This document shows, piece by piece, positions 7,880 to 8,880 of a stretch of DNA of 8,880 nt. The translations under genes and the position numbers were made by a program. Under the pieces are notes generated by a model. That model was not told where the DNA came from, did not search any database, and saw nothing but the letters and a program-made list of their open reading frames with translations. The stretch lies in the NCBI GenBank assembly GCA_019244985.1, contig JAFASB010000040.1, forward strand, positions 1 through 8,880. The letters are read 5' to 3'. Each line of letters starts with the position of its first letter. Position 1 is the first letter of the stretch. The DNA comes from Acidimicrobiia bacterium. GTDB taxonomy: Bacteria > Actinomycetota > Acidimicrobiia > Acidimicrobiales > AC-14.

Positions 7880-8041
7880 GTGAGCGACGAGACGAGCGGT
7901 GCGGCCGGACGTTACGAGGGCCTCAGCGTGCTCGTGGCGACGTACGACGCGGACGGCCGCGCCAACCGCATCGAGATCTTCGATGCCGACGCGCTCGACT
8001 TCGCGCGGGAGAGATACCGAGAACTGGGAGGACAGACGTGA
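7880..8041 (+). CDS. 53-aa mini-gene, remnant C-terminal part of an eighth (type B) NTF2-like module
   Basis: It reads from GTG 7880 to TGA 8039-8041 and begins VSDETSGAAGRYEGLSV. From AGRYEG onward it lines up with the last 40 or so residues of the B modules in the large gene just upstream: a GRYE-like strand, DADGR, a RIEIFD strand, DALDFA and the closing RYREL. The roughly 90 residues that would form the first part of a B module, including DHR and GYGE, are missing. The frame differs from that of the large gene, whose stop is 16 bases before this start. A weak GTGAGG ribosome site lies at 7867-7872. The TGA overlaps the next gene's GTG (GTGA). It may be a decayed module kept for translational coupling or a small working subunit. 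Whether it is translated is uncertain. Confidence 0.55.
   Translation: MSDETSGAAGRYEGLSVLVATYDADGRANRIEIFDADALDFARERYRELGGQT
8026..8032 (+). promoter_or_regulatory. Ribosome binding site of the kinase gene
   Basis: GGGAGGA lies five bases before the GTG at 8038, inside the end of the 53-aa mini-gene. It is the strongest Shine-Dalgarno in the window and settles the GTG start of the kinase-like gene. Confidence 0.8.
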
Positions 8042-8880
8042 GCTTGGGATTCCCGACCAGCCCGTCGGAGGTGGACGCCGCCTGGTTCACCGAGGCGATG
8101 CGGTCGACGGACATGATCGGGGACGGTGTGGAGGTGACGGCCTTCGAGGCCGAACCAATCGGCATCGGTGTCGGGATCCTCGGCCTGTTGTGGCGGATCA
8201 GCCTTGACTACCGCGGCGACAGCGGTCCGGGCACCGCCGTGCTCAAGCTTCCGCACACTGGCGCACAGTCGCGAGAGATCGCCGACGCCTTCCGCTTCTA
8301 CGAGCGGGAGGTCGGCTTCTATGAGCAGGGTGCACCGCGCAGTCCCGTGCGTACGCCGGTCCGGTACGCCTCGGCGTTCGACGTCACGTCCGGCGACTTC
8401 GTCCTGCTGATGGAGGACGTCGGCGACCGCCGCTGCTACGACCAGATGGCGGGGTGTCCACCTGAGGAGGCGGCGCGCGATCTGGGGGTGCTCGCTGGGC
8501 ACCACGCCGCCTGGTGGGAGTCGCCCGATCTGGACTCGCTGTCGTGGATCGTGCGCATGGCCGATCCGCCGAACCCCCAGTCGCTCGTGCCCGCCCTGCG
8601 CCAGTCGTGGCCGATCATCGAGTCCCAGTTCGGCCACCTGCTCCGGGGACCGATGTTCGAGGCCGCCAAACGCATGCCCGACGCCGTCCCTGCGCTGCTG
8701 GAGCGTCTGGGGGAGGCACCCGCGACCCTGCTGCACGGCGATCACCGCCTCGACAATCTGTTCTTCTCCGACGACGAAGGACCCGACGGCGTCGTCATGC
8801 TCGACTGGCAGATCACCGGTGCCGGCCGGGCCCCGTACGACGTGGCCTACTTCCTGTCCCAAAGCCTGGTTCCCGAGGAC
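8038..8880 (+). CDS. Phosphotransferase family protein (APH/CHK kinase-like fold), partial at 3' end
   Basis: 281 codons are visible from GTG 8038, beginning VSLGFPTSPSEVDAAWFTEA, and the gene runs off the right edge. Kinase-fold landmarks are a glycine-rich IGIGVGILGL segment (41-50), TAVLKL with the likely ATP-binding Lys70, and LLMEDVGDRR at the hinge region. The catalytic HGDHRLDN motif is at 233-240 (catalytic base D235, metal ligand N240), and LDWQ supplies the second metal ligand, D256. The GRAPYDVAYFLSQSL segment after DWQ is typical of the APH (aminoglycoside phosphotransferase) / ecdysteroid-kinase-like families. Members phosphorylate hydroxyl groups on small molecules; most actinobacterial ones have no known substrate, and antibiotic resistance should not be assumed. 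The start overlaps the stop of the 53-aa mini-gene (GTGA). Family members are usually about 340-370 aa, so some 60-90 residues are probably missing. Confidence 0.9.
   Translation, partial: MSLGFPTSPSEVDAAWFTEAMRSTDMIGDGVEVTAFEAEPIGIGVGILGLLWRISLDYRGDSGPGTAVLKLPHTGAQSREIADAFRFYEREVGFYEQGAPRSPVRTPVRYASAFDVTSGDFVLLMEDVGDRRCYDQMAGCPPEEAARDLGVLAGHHAAWWESPDLDSLSWIVRMADPPNPQSLVPALRQSWPIIESQFGHLLRGPMFEAAKRMPDAVPALLERLGEAPATLLHGDHRLDNLFFSDDEGPDGVVMLDWQITGAGRAPYDVAYFLSQSLVPED

Noticed and set aside
7912..8862. 316-codon minus-strand frame opposite the kinase gene
   Set aside because: It is in antisense register with the kinase codons. The plus strand has HGDHRLDN, LDWQ and a strong ribosome site, so the minus frame is a shadow.
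8038..8880. Antibiotic resistance gene
   Set aside because: The APH fold is shared by many metabolic kinases. The gene sits in a metabolic/signalling context with no mobile element nearby, and the sequence gives no substrate evidence.

Overview
The window is GC-rich, densely coding DNA with GTG starts and 4-bp start/stop overlaps. An LLM-class flavin/F420-type oxidoreductase lies next to a PPOX-family flavin/F420 protein, and there is a very large cyclase-AAA-TPR protein. Together these point to a high-GC actinobacterium, perhaps an acidimicrobial or mycobacterium-like lineage. That placement is an inference from style and gene content; no rRNA or marker gene is present.

Layout. Minus strand, 1-1667: a two-gene unit transcribed leftward. 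A luciferase-like monooxygenase (1667 to 302) is followed, with a GTGA overlap, by a PPOX-family pyridoxamine 5'-phosphate oxidase-like gene (305 to beyond the left edge). As read, the monooxygenase is split over three reading frames by two single-base losses, both in G/C runs. A 76-bp divergent spacer (1668-1743) follows. Plus strand, 1744-8880: one very large gene (2039 aa), then a 53-aa mini-gene, then a phosphotransferase/kinase-like gene that runs off the right edge. The mini-gene and kinase gene are joined by a GTGA overlap, so the three plus-strand genes look like one transcription unit.

The centrepiece is the 2039-aa protein. Its order is: N-terminal double zinc ribbon, class III adenylate cyclase with every canonical catalytic residue, STAND-type AAA ATPase (GSPGVGKS / LDDVHW), a winged-helix/TPR-like helical region, and about 960 residues made of seven NTF2/SnoaL-like modules. 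The modules alternate strictly between two types (A-B-A-B-A-B-A). The downstream 53-aa mini-gene matches the C-terminal part of a B module, so the array looks like four A-B pairs whose last B has been cut down and detached.

Working together (inference): the large protein is probably a cAMP-producing signalling ATPase whose NTF2-like array is a ligand- or partner-binding region. The divergent LLM and PPOX enzymes and the downstream APH/CHK-type kinase are families often found in actinobacterial lipid, terpenoid or xenobiotic metabolism, so such a pathway is one possible client. There is no gene-free stretch longer than 76 bp, and I see no RNA gene, insertion sequence, CRISPR array or convincing terminator.
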